Assembly (NCBI RefSeq): GCF_013377535.1
Contig: NZ_JABCJE010000005.1
Location: 1-64,000, forward strand
Reading direction: 5' to 3'
DNA from: Donghicola mangrovi
GTDB taxonomy: Bacteria; Pseudomonadota; Alphaproteobacteria; Rhodobacterales; Rhodobacteraceae
DNA length: 64,000 nt
This document shows positions 8,288 through 16,274 of the stretch, one piece after another; position 1 is the stretch's first letter, and the number at the start of each line of letters is the position of its first letter. A program made the translations under genes and the position numbers. The notes under the pieces were generated by a model. That model ran no database searches. It was not told the origin of the DNA and saw nothing but the letters and a program-made list of their open reading frames with translations.

Positions 8288-9529
8288 ATGACCCATCCCG
8301 CCCCCGGCCTCGAAGTTACGGGATATTGGATGAAAACCGAAGAACACCGTAACTGGCTGCGAACGGAAGCTCAGCGTCAGTTCGACTTCTTCCGCCCTTC
8401 GGTTCGCAAGGGCGGCGGGTTTCACGTGCTGGGATATGATGGCGCACCGCTGCCGAGTACGTTGCAAGAGCTGCACTCGACCACGCGCTTGGTCCATTCC
8501 TATGCGATGGGCCATCTGGCGGGGCAGGCGGACTGTCAGCCGATCATTGACCAAGGCATGGCCTACCTGTGGAAAGCCCATCGGGACGAGGATTACGGCG
8601 GCTACGTCTGGGGCGTGAACGATGGCGAGATCGCGGACGGGCGCAAGCTGGCCTACGGCCATGTCTTTGTCCTGCTGGCGGGCGCCTCGGCGAAAATGGC
8701 GGGCCACCCCGATGCAGACCGGCTGATTGAGGATGCGACCTCGGTCCTCGATTTCCACTTCTGGCAAGAGGATCACGGCCTGCTGCTGGACGAATGGACC
8801 CGCGACTGGACGCCCTTTTCCAAATATCGCGGGATGAACGCCAACATGCACGGGGTCGAGGCGCTGCTGGCCGCCTATGAGGCGACGGGCCGCGACCTCT
8901 ATCTGACCCGCGCGGGCCGTATTCTGGCGTTTTTCATGCGCACTATCGCTGGTGCCGAGTGCTGGCGCATCCCCGAGCATTACACCGCGCAATGGCAGAT
9001 CGACCGCGACTATTCCGGTGATCCGATGTTCCGCCCCGCAGGCACCACGCCGGGCCACTCGCTGGAATGGGCGCGCCTTTTGCTACAGCACTGGGATCTG
9101 GTCGGCCGCCCCGACGACGGCACGCTAGAAATCGCCCGAAACGTGGTTGCGCAGGCGCTCAAGGACGGGTGGGATCAGGACCGTGGCGGTATCGTCTATA
9201 CTCTGGATTGGCAGGGCAAACCCGCCATCGCCGACCGCTATTGGTGGCCCGTGACCGAAGCCATCGGCGTGCTGGCCAGCGTGATCAAAGCAGACCCGAC
9301 CGCGCAGGACGAAGAGTGGTATCGCCGCCTATGGCAGTTCGCCGATGCCCATTTCATCGACCACACCCGTGGTGGCTGGTACCCAGAGATCGACGCGCAA
9401 GGTCAGCCCACGACCACCCAGTTCGCGGGCAAACCCGACATCTACCATTCGCTTCAGGCGGCGCTGTTCCCGCTGGCGGGTGGCCTGTCGCGCTATGGGG
9501 CAACCTTTGCCGCAAACCCCCTGTGGTAA
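8288..9529 (+). CDS. AGE family epimerase/isomerase
   Basis: A 413-residue (alpha/alpha)6-barrel protein of the N-acylglucosamine 2-epimerase superfamily. This superfamily also contains mannose isomerases and the sulfoquinovose isomerase YihS. Visible family features are the LHSTTRLVHSYAMGHL helix near residue 62 and paired His residues in later helices (AYGHVF, TPGHSLEW). The ATG at 8288 is preferred because GGAGC lies just upstream. It probably interconverts an aldose and a ketose in the cytoplasm. No sugar transporter lies beside it, so the substrate is open. It is about 60 bp from the VOC gene, possibly co-transcribed. Confidence 0.83.
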   Translation: MTHPAPGLEVTGYWMKTEEHRNWLRTEAQRQFDFFRPSVRKGGGFHVLGYDGAPLPSTLQELHSTTRLVHSYAMGHLAGQADCQPIIDQGMAYLWKAHRDEDYGGYVWGVNDGEIADGRKLAYGHVFVLLAGASAKMAGHPDADRLIEDATSVLDFHFWQEDHGLLLDEWTRDWTPFSKYRGMNANMHGVEALLAAYEATGRDLYLTRAGRILAFFMRTIAGAECWRIPEHYTAQWQIDRDYSGDPMFRPAGTTPGHSLEWARLLLQHWDLVGRPDDGTLEIARNVVAQALKDGWDQDRGGIVYTLDWQGKPAIADRYWWPVTEAIGVLASVIKADPTAQDEEWYRRLWQFADAHFIDHTRGGWYPEIDAQGQPTTTQFAGKPDIYHSLQAALFPLAGGLSRYGATFAANPLW

Positions 9530-9535
9530 AGCAAA

Positions 9536-9562
9536 AGGGGCCGCACCGCTGCGACCCCTCTT
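9536..9562. terminator. Hairpin between convergent AGE isomerase and pobA
   Basis: AGGGG (9536-9540) pairs with CCCCT (9555-9559), with an inner GCA/TGC pairing. There is a T-stretch after it on the plus strand and an A-run before it, consistent with a bidirectional terminator. Confidence 0.6.
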
Positions 9563-9566
9563 TCAC

Positions 9567-10736
9567 TCAGTAAGGCAGGCCGATGTAATTCTCGGCCAGC
9601 TCGCGCCGCGCCGTCTCGGACTCGGCCAGATGCTGCAGGGTGGACTTGCGCATCTGCTCGGCAAAGCTGTCTTCGCCCTCGAACCGGTGCAGCATCGTGG
9701 TCATCTGCCAGCTAAAGCGCATGGCCTTCCAAATCCGCTTCAACGCCAGTTCCGAATACCCGTCGATCCCTGTCCGCGAGCCGCCCTTCACAGCGTCAAT
9801 CAGCGCCTGATGCAGGTAGAACACGTCGGACGCAGCCAGGTTCAGGCCCTTGGCGCCGGTCGGCGGCACGATATGCGCCGCGTCCCCGACCAGGAACAGG
9901 TTCCCCCAACGCAGAGGCTCGGACACAAAGGACCGCAGCGGCGCAATCGACTTCTCGATCGAGGGGCCGGTGATCAGACGCGCAGCCGCCTCCGAGGGGA
10001 TGCGGCGCGTGAACTCCTCCCAGAACCGATCGTCGGACCAATCGTCCACGGTGTCGGTCAGCGGCACCTGCACGTAATAGCGCACCAGATTTTCGTTCCG
10101 CATCGAGGCCAAAGCAAATCCGTGGCGCGAATTGGAATAGATCAGTTCATCATGAACAGGGGGCGTGCGGGACAAAATCCCCAACCAGCCAAAGGGGTAA
10201 ACCCGCTCGAACTCGCGGCGCTTTTCTTCGGGGATGGTCTTGCGGCTGACCCCGTGGAAGCCGTCACAGCCCGCCACAAACAGACAGTCCAGACGCTTTT
10301 CCTGCCCATCGTGAACAAAGGTCACATAGGACTGCGCCTGATCCAGATCGTGGATCGCAACGTCCTGAACCCCGTGCAGGATGGTCGTCCCCATGGCGTC
10401 CTGCGCCGCATACAGGTCGGTGGTCACTTCGGTCTGGCCGTAAACCATAACCTGCTTGCCGGTCAGTTCCTTGAAGTCGATGTGAACCATCAGCTCTTCG
10501 TCGGTCAGATAGCAGCCATCGTGCGGAATGCCTTCGACATCCATACGCACCCCGACGCCCGCTTCGCGCAGCAGATCCACCGCGCCCCACTCCAGAATAC
10601 CGGCGCGAATACGCGACAGCACGTGATCCCGTGTCGAGCGTTCCAGAATAACGGTTTCAATTCCCGCCTTGTTCAGCAACTGCGACAGCATCAAGCCCGA
10701 CGGTCCACCGCCGATAATCGCGACCTGCGTTTTCAT
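9567..10736 (-). CDS. pobA: 4-hydroxybenzoate 3-monooxygenase
   Basis: A 389-residue FAD enzyme that hydroxylates 4-hydroxybenzoate to protocatechuate using NAD(P)H and oxygen. The dinucleotide fold is IIGGGPSGL at residues 7-15. The second FAD motif is GDAAHIVPPTGAKGLNLA near residue 284. Length matches the family. The start at 10736 (MKTQVAIIG) has GGGGAGGAT just upstream; a longer open frame exists but looks spurious. No PobR-like regulator is adjacent. Its product is the same as that of the 3-dehydroshikimate dehydratase encoded further right, so this neighbourhood funnels several compounds into protocatechuate. No pca ring-cleavage genes are in the window. Confidence 0.94.
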   Translation of the reverse strand: MKTQVAIIGGGPSGLMLSQLLNKAGIETVILERSTRDHVLSRIRAGILEWGAVDLLREAGVGVRMDVEGIPHDGCYLTDEELMVHIDFKELTGKQVMVYGQTEVTTDLYAAQDAMGTTILHGVQDVAIHDLDQAQSYVTFVHDGQEKRLDCLFVAGCDGFHGVSRKTIPEEKRREFERVYPFGWLGILSRTPPVHDELIYSNSRHGFALASMRNENLVRYYVQVPLTDTVDDWSDDRFWEEFTRRIPSEAAARLITGPSIEKSIAPLRSFVSEPLRWGNLFLVGDAAHIVPPTGAKGLNLAASDVFYLHQALIDAVKGGSRTGIDGYSELALKRIWKAMRFSWQMTTMLHRFEGEDSFAEQMRKSTLQHLAESETARRELAENYIGLPY

Positions 10737-10859
10737 AAAAATCCTCCCCGTGTTCGCCGGACCAATCTGCCTGCGAAGCACGGGAAGGGTAAATGGCAGC
10801 GTCCTGCCAACTCTGGTAGTTTTCGTGCATGAAGGCGCATGGATCAGCGCCTCCTTTGA

Positions 10860-10893
10860 CCTTCATCTTGGCCCAAATACCCCCGCCGGAGGC
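10860..10893 (-). repeat. Recurrent GGCGGGGGTATTT intergenic element, copy 1
   Basis: Read on the minus strand this starts GCCTCCGGCGGGGGTATTT and ends GCCAAGATGAAGG. It lies immediately 3' of the TIM-barrel gene, where GCCGGAG/CTCCGGC can form a short hairpin. A second copy at 63634-63667 has only 3 differences over 34 bases and also follows a gene. This looks like a dispersed 3'-end element; function unknown. Confidence 0.6.
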
Positions 10894-10900
10894 TCCGGCC

Positions 10901-11710
10901 CTAACCGATCTGGCTCAGCAGATTGCGGGTCTTCGCGACATAATCGGCAAAGGCCTGAATGCGCTCGTCGCGGCTCATCGCTTTCGGGCGGGGAATTTCC
11001 AGCCCGATCGGCACACCCTCGGGGCAGGCGCGCAAAAAGGCTTCCAAATCAATCTGTCCATCCCCCGGCGCAAAGCGTTCGCCCCGCGCGGTGTGCAGCA
11101 ATTCCTCGGTCGTGTAGCTGTCCTGAACCGGTGCATCGCACAGGTGGACAAAGGGCATCCGCGCTGCCGGAACCGTTCGCAACTGGTCCAATCCCGACCC
11201 GCTGCGATCAAAATGCAGACTGTCGACCAGCACGCCGACCGCATCGCCCGCTTGCTCGACCACTTTCAAGCAGGTGGCCAGATCGGGCACCGAGGTCCAC
11301 GGGAAAAACTCCAGCACCACCCCAAGGCCGCGTTCAGCCGCCGCGTCTGACAGCGATCCAATTGTATCCGCCAGCCGCGACAGATCGGGGTCATAGGGGG
11401 CCAGAATAGCGGTTTTCGCACCCAACTCGGCCCCGGCGTCAAAGAACGGCAGCAGGCTTTCGGCGGTGGTTTCTTCGGTGACTTTGACAAACTCGATGTC
11501 GTTTACCCGCAGACCGGTCTGGCGCAATGCGTCCTTGGTCGCCTGCATCATCGCGGGGTCCTGCCACAGGGGATAGCCGGGCGAATCCTCGGTCACTTTG
11601 ATCAGGCGCAGTCCCACGGCGTCCAGCCCCGCCTCGGCGGCGGCGTGGATCAGGGCAGGGGGCGCCAGTTCGATGGCGCTGAGATGAGCAATAGACAGGG
11701 GCCGGTTCAT
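10901..11710 (-). CDS. Sugar phosphate isomerase/epimerase-like TIM barrel protein
   Basis: A 269-residue xylose-isomerase-like (AP endonuclease 2 family) TIM barrel, probably metal dependent. Likely metal ligands are the Glu in VVLEFFPW, the Asp in VLVDSLHFD, the His in FVHLCDA and the Glu in IGLEIPRP, spaced as in the family. It overlaps the FAD oxidoreductase gene by 4 bp (ATGA), so the two are co-translated. It resembles 3-dehydroshikimate dehydratases and inosose dehydratases/isomerases in fold. Given its operon, it may act on a cyclitol such as a quinate or shikimate derivative. That role is inferred. Confidence 0.82.
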   Translation of the reverse strand: MNRPLSIAHLSAIELAPPALIHAAAEAGLDAVGLRLIKVTEDSPGYPLWQDPAMMQATKDALRQTGLRVNDIEFVKVTEETTAESLLPFFDAGAELGAKTAILAPYDPDLSRLADTIGSLSDAAAERGLGVVLEFFPWTSVPDLATCLKVVEQAGDAVGVLVDSLHFDRSGSGLDQLRTVPAARMPFVHLCDAPVQDSYTTEELLHTARGERFAPGDGQIDLEAFLRACPEGVPIGLEIPRPKAMSRDERIQAFADYVAKTRNLLSQIG

Positions 11711-13401
11711 GCGGCGTCTCCTTTGGTGGCCGCGTCACGGCCTGCAATAAATCCGAACGTCAAAGCGGGGCCAAGGTTGATCCCCCCCGCCGGATAGAAC
11801 CCTCCGAACACCGAGGCATTGTCTGCCCCCGCCGCATAGAGCCCCGGAATAACGTCGCCGCTGCCGTCCAGCACCCGCGCCCGCGCGTCCGTCGCCAGTC
11901 CGGCAAAGGTGCCAAAGCTGCCGGGGATCACCTCGACCGCATAAAAGGGGCCTTTGCGGATGGGCGCGACGTTGGGGTTGGGCTGCTGTTCGGGGTCGCC
12001 CTGCAGGCGCATATAGGGGGTGGTGCCGCGCCCGAATTCGGGGTCCTGCCCCTGAGCCGCGCCGGTGTTCCAGTTGCGCACAGTCTCGGCCAGACCAGCG
12101 GGATCGATCCCGCAGGCACGGGCCAGATTCTCGATGGTTTTGCCGGTTTTCAGGTAGCCGCGCTTGATCCACTGGCCAAAGGGCACAGGTTCAGGCCGCA
12201 CCACCCCGATCCCGAAACGCCGCAAGAAGCGGTGATCGCAGATCAGCCAACTGCGGGCAGGGGTGCCCTCGGGGGTGACCCGCAGCAGGGCTTCGACGTA
12301 ATCGTGGTACCCAAGTCCCTCGTTGCAAAAGCGTTTGCCGTTCGCCAGCACCCCGATCAGGCCGGGTTTGCCGCGGTCGATGATATGAGGGAACTGCGCC
12401 ACCCGCCCGTCCGGCCAGCGCACGGTGGACACAGGGCAGAATGCGGCGGGACGGGCCAGATCGGTGCGGACATGGGCGCCAACCCCTTCGGCCAAGGCAA
12501 GGCCGCCGCCATTCGCCGTGGGAACGGCCAGCGTCTCATGCTCGTCATTGCGGGGAAACGTCGCCTGACGCCGCGCCGCATCGTGGGCGTAGCCGCCACA
12601 CGCCAGCACCACGCTGCGCGCCGAAATCTCGGTCCCGTTAGACAGGCGCACGCCGGTCACAGCGCCGTTCTGTTGCAGCAGCGCAGTAACCGTCTGCTCC
12701 ACGCGGATATCTACCCCCAGATCGCGGGCCGATTTCAGGAGCCGCCCGACCAAGGCAATCCCGTTCCGCAAATCCATGCCTCGCCGGTACACCAGCAAGT
12801 CGCGGAAATGGCGCAGCACCCGCACCGTCGCATAGGCAAAGGATTTGGCCGACCGCGTCATCGTCATGAACGCCTTCAGGTCGGGCCCCGACTGGATGGT
12901 CATCCCGAAAAAGGTCGTTTCGCGCACGGGGTGGCGCAGGATGTCGATGTCCCGTCCCAACTGGCGCGCGTCAAAGGGGCGGGCGATCACGGAGCGGCCG
13001 CCGGTGCCCGCGCCCTCGAGGTGGCCATAGGTGTCGGGGATCACCAGACCGCCGTCGAATTGCAGGGCGGTGTTTTCCTCGAAGTAGCTGACCATCTGCG
13101 GCGCGGCGGTCAGAAAGGCGTCCACGCGGTCCGCTTCGAAATAGTTGCCCAGAACGCCTTCCAGATACTTGCGGGGGGCATCCGGTTCTTCGGTGATGCC
13201 TGCGCGTTTGGCGACGGGGTTGCAGGGGCTCCAGATCCAGCCACCGGACCATGCGGTGGTCCCGCCGATCACGGTATCCTTTTCCAGCAGCAGTACGCGT
13301 GCCCCGTGGCCCGCCGCAGTGACCGCAGCCGACAGGCCCGCCGCGCCCGATCCCAGAACGATCACGTCAAAGCTAAGTTTTTCAGGTGTATTTTGTCCCA
13401 T
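11707..13401 (-). CDS. FAD-dependent oxidoreductase (fumarate reductase/ketosteroid dehydrogenase-like)
   Basis: A 564-residue flavoprotein of the FAD_binding_2 family. The N-terminal FAD site is VIVLGSGAAGLSAAVTAAG near residues 13-31, followed by EKDTVIGGTTAWSGG. The C-terminal signature is GLYAAGADNASVFGGFYPAGG near 520-540. Relatives dehydrogenate C-C bonds next to a carbonyl or carboxyl, for example ketosteroids, tricarballylate and fumarate/succinate. No export signal is visible, so it is probably cytoplasmic. The start at 13401 follows GGGGGAGCGGCC. It diverges from the LysR gene. A plausible but unproven job is dehydrogenation of a cyclohexane or cyclohexene carboxylate imported by the nearby transporter. 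Confidence 0.85.
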   Translation of the reverse strand: MGQNTPEKLSFDVIVLGSGAAGLSAAVTAAGHGARVLLLEKDTVIGGTTAWSGGWIWSPCNPVAKRAGITEEPDAPRKYLEGVLGNYFEADRVDAFLTAAPQMVSYFEENTALQFDGGLVIPDTYGHLEGAGTGGRSVIARPFDARQLGRDIDILRHPVRETTFFGMTIQSGPDLKAFMTMTRSAKSFAYATVRVLRHFRDLLVYRRGMDLRNGIALVGRLLKSARDLGVDIRVEQTVTALLQQNGAVTGVRLSNGTEISARSVVLACGGYAHDAARRQATFPRNDEHETLAVPTANGGGLALAEGVGAHVRTDLARPAAFCPVSTVRWPDGRVAQFPHIIDRGKPGLIGVLANGKRFCNEGLGYHDYVEALLRVTPEGTPARSWLICDHRFLRRFGIGVVRPEPVPFGQWIKRGYLKTGKTIENLARACGIDPAGLAETVRNWNTGAAQGQDPEFGRGTTPYMRLQGDPEQQPNPNVAPIRKGPFYAVEVIPGSFGTFAGLATDARARVLDGSGDVIPGLYAAGADNASVFGGFYPAGGINLGPALTFGFIAGRDAATKGDAA

Positions 13402-13451
13402 GGCCGCTCCCCCAACCCCTATGTCGGGGGGCATTACGCAGGGATACACGC

Positions 13452-13495
13452 ATAACGTCAATTACAACTATATCGAATTCCGTAACATCGCGTTA
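13452..13495 (-). promoter_or_regulatory. Putative LysR operator and promoter for the FAD oxidoreductase operon
   Basis: Read on the minus strand: TAAC-N5-GTTA (13495-13483), 21 bp, then TTGACGTTAT (13461-13452), in which TTGACG could be the -35 element. The 13-bp palindrome fits the LysR T-N11-A rule. The same parts with the same spacing occur upstream of tctC. The site also lies 26 bp before the LysR start codon, so it could mediate autoregulation. Confidence 0.72.
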
Positions 13496-13520
13496 ATGTG
13501 GGTGCGGGAGGAATCAACGA

Positions 13521-14429
13521 ATGAAAGAAATCACCCTTCGTCAGATCGAGGTGATCCGCGCGGTTATGCTGCGTGGCACGATTAGTGGCGCGGCGGACCA
13601 TCTGGGGGTTTCCGCGCCCGGTATCAGCCGCCTGATCAAGCACACCGAAGAAAGCCTTGGCATCCGCCTGTTCGAGCGGCGCGCCGGTCTGTTCATCCCC
13701 GCGGTCGAGGCCGGCGCGGTCTTTGACCAGATCCGCGAGGTCTACAAAGGCGTCGAGAACCTGCAACTCGCGCTCGACTCCCTGCAAAAGGGCGAGGACG
13801 TGCGGCTGGCCTTTGCCTCGGCCCCGTCGGTGGCGCAGTTCATCGCGACGCGAGCGATCCGCGATCTGCGGGGGCGTTATCCGGACCTGTATATCGACCT
13901 CAACATCCTCAAGATCGAAGAGACAGTGGACTACCTGCTGCTGGAACGCGGCGAGTTCGTGATCATGAGCAGCCCCGTCCAGAACGCCGGCATCGAAAAC
14001 ACCCAGATCGCCGAAGGCCGAATCGTTGCCATTATGCCAGAGGGGCATCCTTTGGCCTCGCAGGCCGAGGTGTCGGTCTATGACCTGCAGCACGAGCCCC
14101 TGATCGGAATCGATCCGACCGACCCCTATGGTGAAATTCTAGCCAGACCCTTTCAAGAGGCGGGGCTGAAGGTGCAGCACTCGATCCGTGGACGCTTTGC
14201 CCAGACGCTGGTCAGCTTCGTGCGTCACGGGCTGGGTGTCGCCCTGATCGACGAGTTTTCCGTGGCCGAGGTTTATATGCCGGGCCTTGTGCGTAAACCC
14301 TTGAAGGAAAAGGTTGTTGTCCGGTCCTACGTGGTGCAGAAGAAGGGGCGCAACCTGTCGGCCTTTGCCGAGGATGCGATCCGCCTGATCACGCGCGAGT
14401 TGAAGGACGCCGCGAAACATTGGCGATAA
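13521..14429 (+). CDS. LysR family transcriptional regulator of the shikimate-type locus
   Basis: A 302-residue LysR protein with an N-terminal winged HTH (residues 1-62, ISGAADHLGVSAPGISRLIKHTEE) and a C-terminal effector-binding domain. It lies between the divergent FAD oxidoreductase operon and the tctCBA-shikimate dehydrogenase-dehydratase operon. Both flanking promoters carry a matching bipartite site, so it very probably controls both. The ribosome site is GGGAGGA before the ATG. The inducer is likely the imported acid or a pathway intermediate such as 3-dehydroshikimate or protocatechuate; this is inference. Confidence 0.92.
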   Translation: MKEITLRQIEVIRAVMLRGTISGAADHLGVSAPGISRLIKHTEESLGIRLFERRAGLFIPAVEAGAVFDQIREVYKGVENLQLALDSLQKGEDVRLAFASAPSVAQFIATRAIRDLRGRYPDLYIDLNILKIEETVDYLLLERGEFVIMSSPVQNAGIENTQIAEGRIVAIMPEGHPLASQAEVSVYDLQHEPLIGIDPTDPYGEILARPFQEAGLKVQHSIRGRFAQTLVSFVRHGLGVALIDEFSVAEVYMPGLVRKPLKEKVVVRSYVVQKKGRNLSAFAEDAIRLITRELKDAAKHWR

Positions 14430-14446
14430 AAGCGCACCCGTCAAAA

Positions 14447-14490
14447 TAACATTATGTTAATGGCATCAAATTTTTGATATTTGACGTTAT
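14447..14490 (+). promoter_or_regulatory. Putative LysR operator and promoter of the tct-shikimate operon
   Basis: TAACATTATGTTA (14447-14459) is a 13-bp palindrome of TAAC-N5-GTTA form. It is followed 21 bp later by TTGACGTTAT (14481-14490). Architecture and spacing are identical to the minus-strand site at 13452-13495. Position relative to a TTGACG -35 fits the upstream recognition site of LysR activators. No strong -10 is evident, as expected for an activated promoter. Confidence 0.75.
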
Positions 14491-14569
14491 CCCTTGGCAA
14501 CGTCAGGCTATGGACCTAACGGATGGCCGTGCAACCCCATCCGCTTCTATCTCATTGGGAGGAGATACC

Positions 14570-15574
14570 ATGAAACGTTTCGCTCTCGGCGCCGTGTCGG
14601 CGCTTGTTCTGGCTGCAACCGGTGCGCTGGCTGCTGATTACCCTGCAAAAGAAATCCAGGGCATCATCCAGTGGGGTGCCGGTGGTTCGACCGACACCGT
14701 TATGCGCTCGGTCACCCCGCACGCCGAAGAAATCCTGGGTGGCACCGTTGTCATGCAGAACATGACCGGTGGCGTTGGCGCAATCGCGCTGAACTACGTC
14801 GCGGACCAGTCGGCTGACGGCTACACCCTGCTGATGGGCGCGGAAAACCCGCTGCTCTACAAGGTCATGGGCCTTGGCAAGAAAGACTACAGCGACTTCG
14901 TTCCCGTAAACGTTCTGGCACGCGGCACCCCGATCCTGGTGGCAAGCCCCAACGCGCCCTTCGACGATTACGCTGGCATGATGGCCTATATCAAAGAGCA
15001 CCCCGGTGAAGTTCGCTTTGGTGCAACCGGCCCCGGCGGTCTGCCGTCGGTCGTGACCGCGATGATCGAAACCATCGAAGGCGATCTGGACGTAATTTCG
15101 GTTCCCTACGACGGTGACGGCCCCGCGCTGACCGCTCTGCAGGGTGGCGCCATCGACGTGATGCCCGCCGTTCTGGGTGCAGCGATCGAAGGCATCCGCG
15201 CTGGCAACATGAAGCCGCTGGCTCTGTTCGACGTCGCGAAATCGGACAAACTGCCCGAGGCGCCCGCGGTCACCGACTTCAACGCCGCCTACAATGACTA
15301 CCTGCCCTGGGGCCCCTTCTTCGGCGTATTCGTTGCCAAGGACACCCCCGCGGACGTCGTTGAAAAGCTGGCAGGTGCCTATGCCGAAGCCGCAACCAAC
15401 CCCGAATTCGTCGAGCTGATGAACAACCGTGGTTTCACCATGATGAACATCGCTGGCGCAGAAGCTGAATCGTTCCTGTCGACCTGGCAGCAGAACACCA
15501 CCTGGCTGCTTCAGGACGCCGGTCTGACCAAGACCTCGCCCGAAGAGTTCGGCATCGCCCGTCCCGGCAAATAA
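14570..15574 (+). CDS. TTT-family extracytoplasmic solute-binding protein (TctC/Bug type)
   Basis: A 334-residue periplasmic receptor of the tripartite tricarboxylate transporter family. A signal peptide (MKRFALGAVSALVLAATGALA) precedes the mature start ADYPAKEIQG. The early PAKEIQGIIQWGAGGSTDTVMR segment matches the conserved Bug-protein ligand-binding loop. The ATG at 14570 is chosen because GGGAGGAG precedes it and it yields a proper signal sequence. It would capture a carboxylate in the periplasm and hand it to TctAB. Because the genes downstream oxidise shikimate and dehydrate 3-dehydroshikimate, a cyclic hydroxy acid is the likely ligand. Confidence 0.92.
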   Translation: MKRFALGAVSALVLAATGALAADYPAKEIQGIIQWGAGGSTDTVMRSVTPHAEEILGGTVVMQNMTGGVGAIALNYVADQSADGYTLLMGAENPLLYKVMGLGKKDYSDFVPVNVLARGTPILVASPNAPFDDYAGMMAYIKEHPGEVRFGATGPGGLPSVVTAMIETIEGDLDVISVPYDGDGPALTALQGGAIDVMPAVLGAAIEGIRAGNMKPLALFDVAKSDKLPEAPAVTDFNAAYNDYLPWGPFFGVFVAKDTPADVVEKLAGAYAEAATNPEFVELMNNRGFTMMNIAGAEAESFLSTWQQNTTWLLQDAGLTKTSPEEFGIARPGK

Positions 15575-15617
15575 TCAAAAGACAGCATATCCCTGAACGG
15601 GATCTGACTGACATAAT

Positions 15618-15647
15618 GGCGCCGCTCGTCCGTTGATGGGCGGCGTC
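15618..15647 (+). promoter_or_regulatory. Intercistronic hairpin between tctC and tctB
   Basis: GGCGCCGC (15618-15625) can pair with GCGGCGTC (15640-15647) with one G-T wobble. It lies in the 124-bp tctC-tctB gap and has no T-tract. It could stabilise the tctC message or partly attenuate read-through, giving more receptor than membrane protein. Confidence 0.4.
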
Positions 15648-15698
15648 AACCGTTCCGCAAGGCGGACCCGCCTTGCCCAGAGGCTGATGGAGGAAGCC

Positions 15699-16274
15699 AT
15701 GGACCCCGAATTTCGCGGTGACGCAGATCACCACGACGGTACGTCAGACGCCACCCCCGGTGGTTATGCCGACCAAAGACGCCCCGGAGAATTGGTATTC
15801 GCAGGTCTGATGACCGCAGGCAGCGCCGCGCTGCTGTGGAATGCCTATGGCATCGCCGGTTTCGACGCGCTGTCTTCGCCGGGGGCAATCCCGATGGCGA
15901 CCGCGGCTGTGATGCTGGTGACCTCGGTGATCACTCTGGTACGCACCATCGGCCTGCAGAAGGTCGCCGGTGAAACGCTTGCCAAAGACATCCTGCCGAT
16001 GATCGTGCTGGTGATGTTCGTGCTGCTGGTCGGCTTTGGCATCGCGCTGAAACCCGTTGGTTTCCTGCCCACCGCTGCTGTTTTCCTGATCATCTCGATG
16101 AAGATCATGGCCCGTCGCAGCTGGCCCTACACATTTGCTGTAGCGCTCGGCAGCCTTGCTCTGATCTGGTTGGTGTTCCGGATCGTGTTCACGGTTCTGT
16201 TGCCCGCGGGCATCGTGCCCGAGTCCGAGTTCATCCAGTTCTTCCGTAGCCTTGTCCAAGCAGGAGCGAAATAA
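15699..16274 (+). CDS. TTT-family small membrane subunit (TctB type)
   Basis: A 191-residue inner-membrane protein with four hydrophobic helices (roughly residues 30-50, 60-85, 100-125 and 150-180), typical of TctB. The N-terminus is hydrophilic. The start at 15699 has GATGGAGG upstream; the frame is open earlier from a TTG at 15633 without a ribosome site. Its stop overlaps the tctA start (TAATG). It partners TctA in carboxylate uptake. Confidence 0.87.
   Translation: MDPEFRGDADHHDGTSDATPGGYADQRRPGELVFAGLMTAGSAALLWNAYGIAGFDALSSPGAIPMATAAVMLVTSVITLVRTIGLQKVAGETLAKDILPMIVLVMFVLLVGFGIALKPVGFLPTAAVFLIISMKIMARRSWPYTFAVALGSLALIWLVFRIVFTVLLPAGIVPESEFIQFFRSLVQAGAK

Noticed and set aside
10657-10866. 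Short minus-strand frame between pobA and the TIM-barrel gene
   Set aside because: Its start falls in the repeated GGCGGGGGTATTT element and its end in pobA in another frame; no ribosome site.
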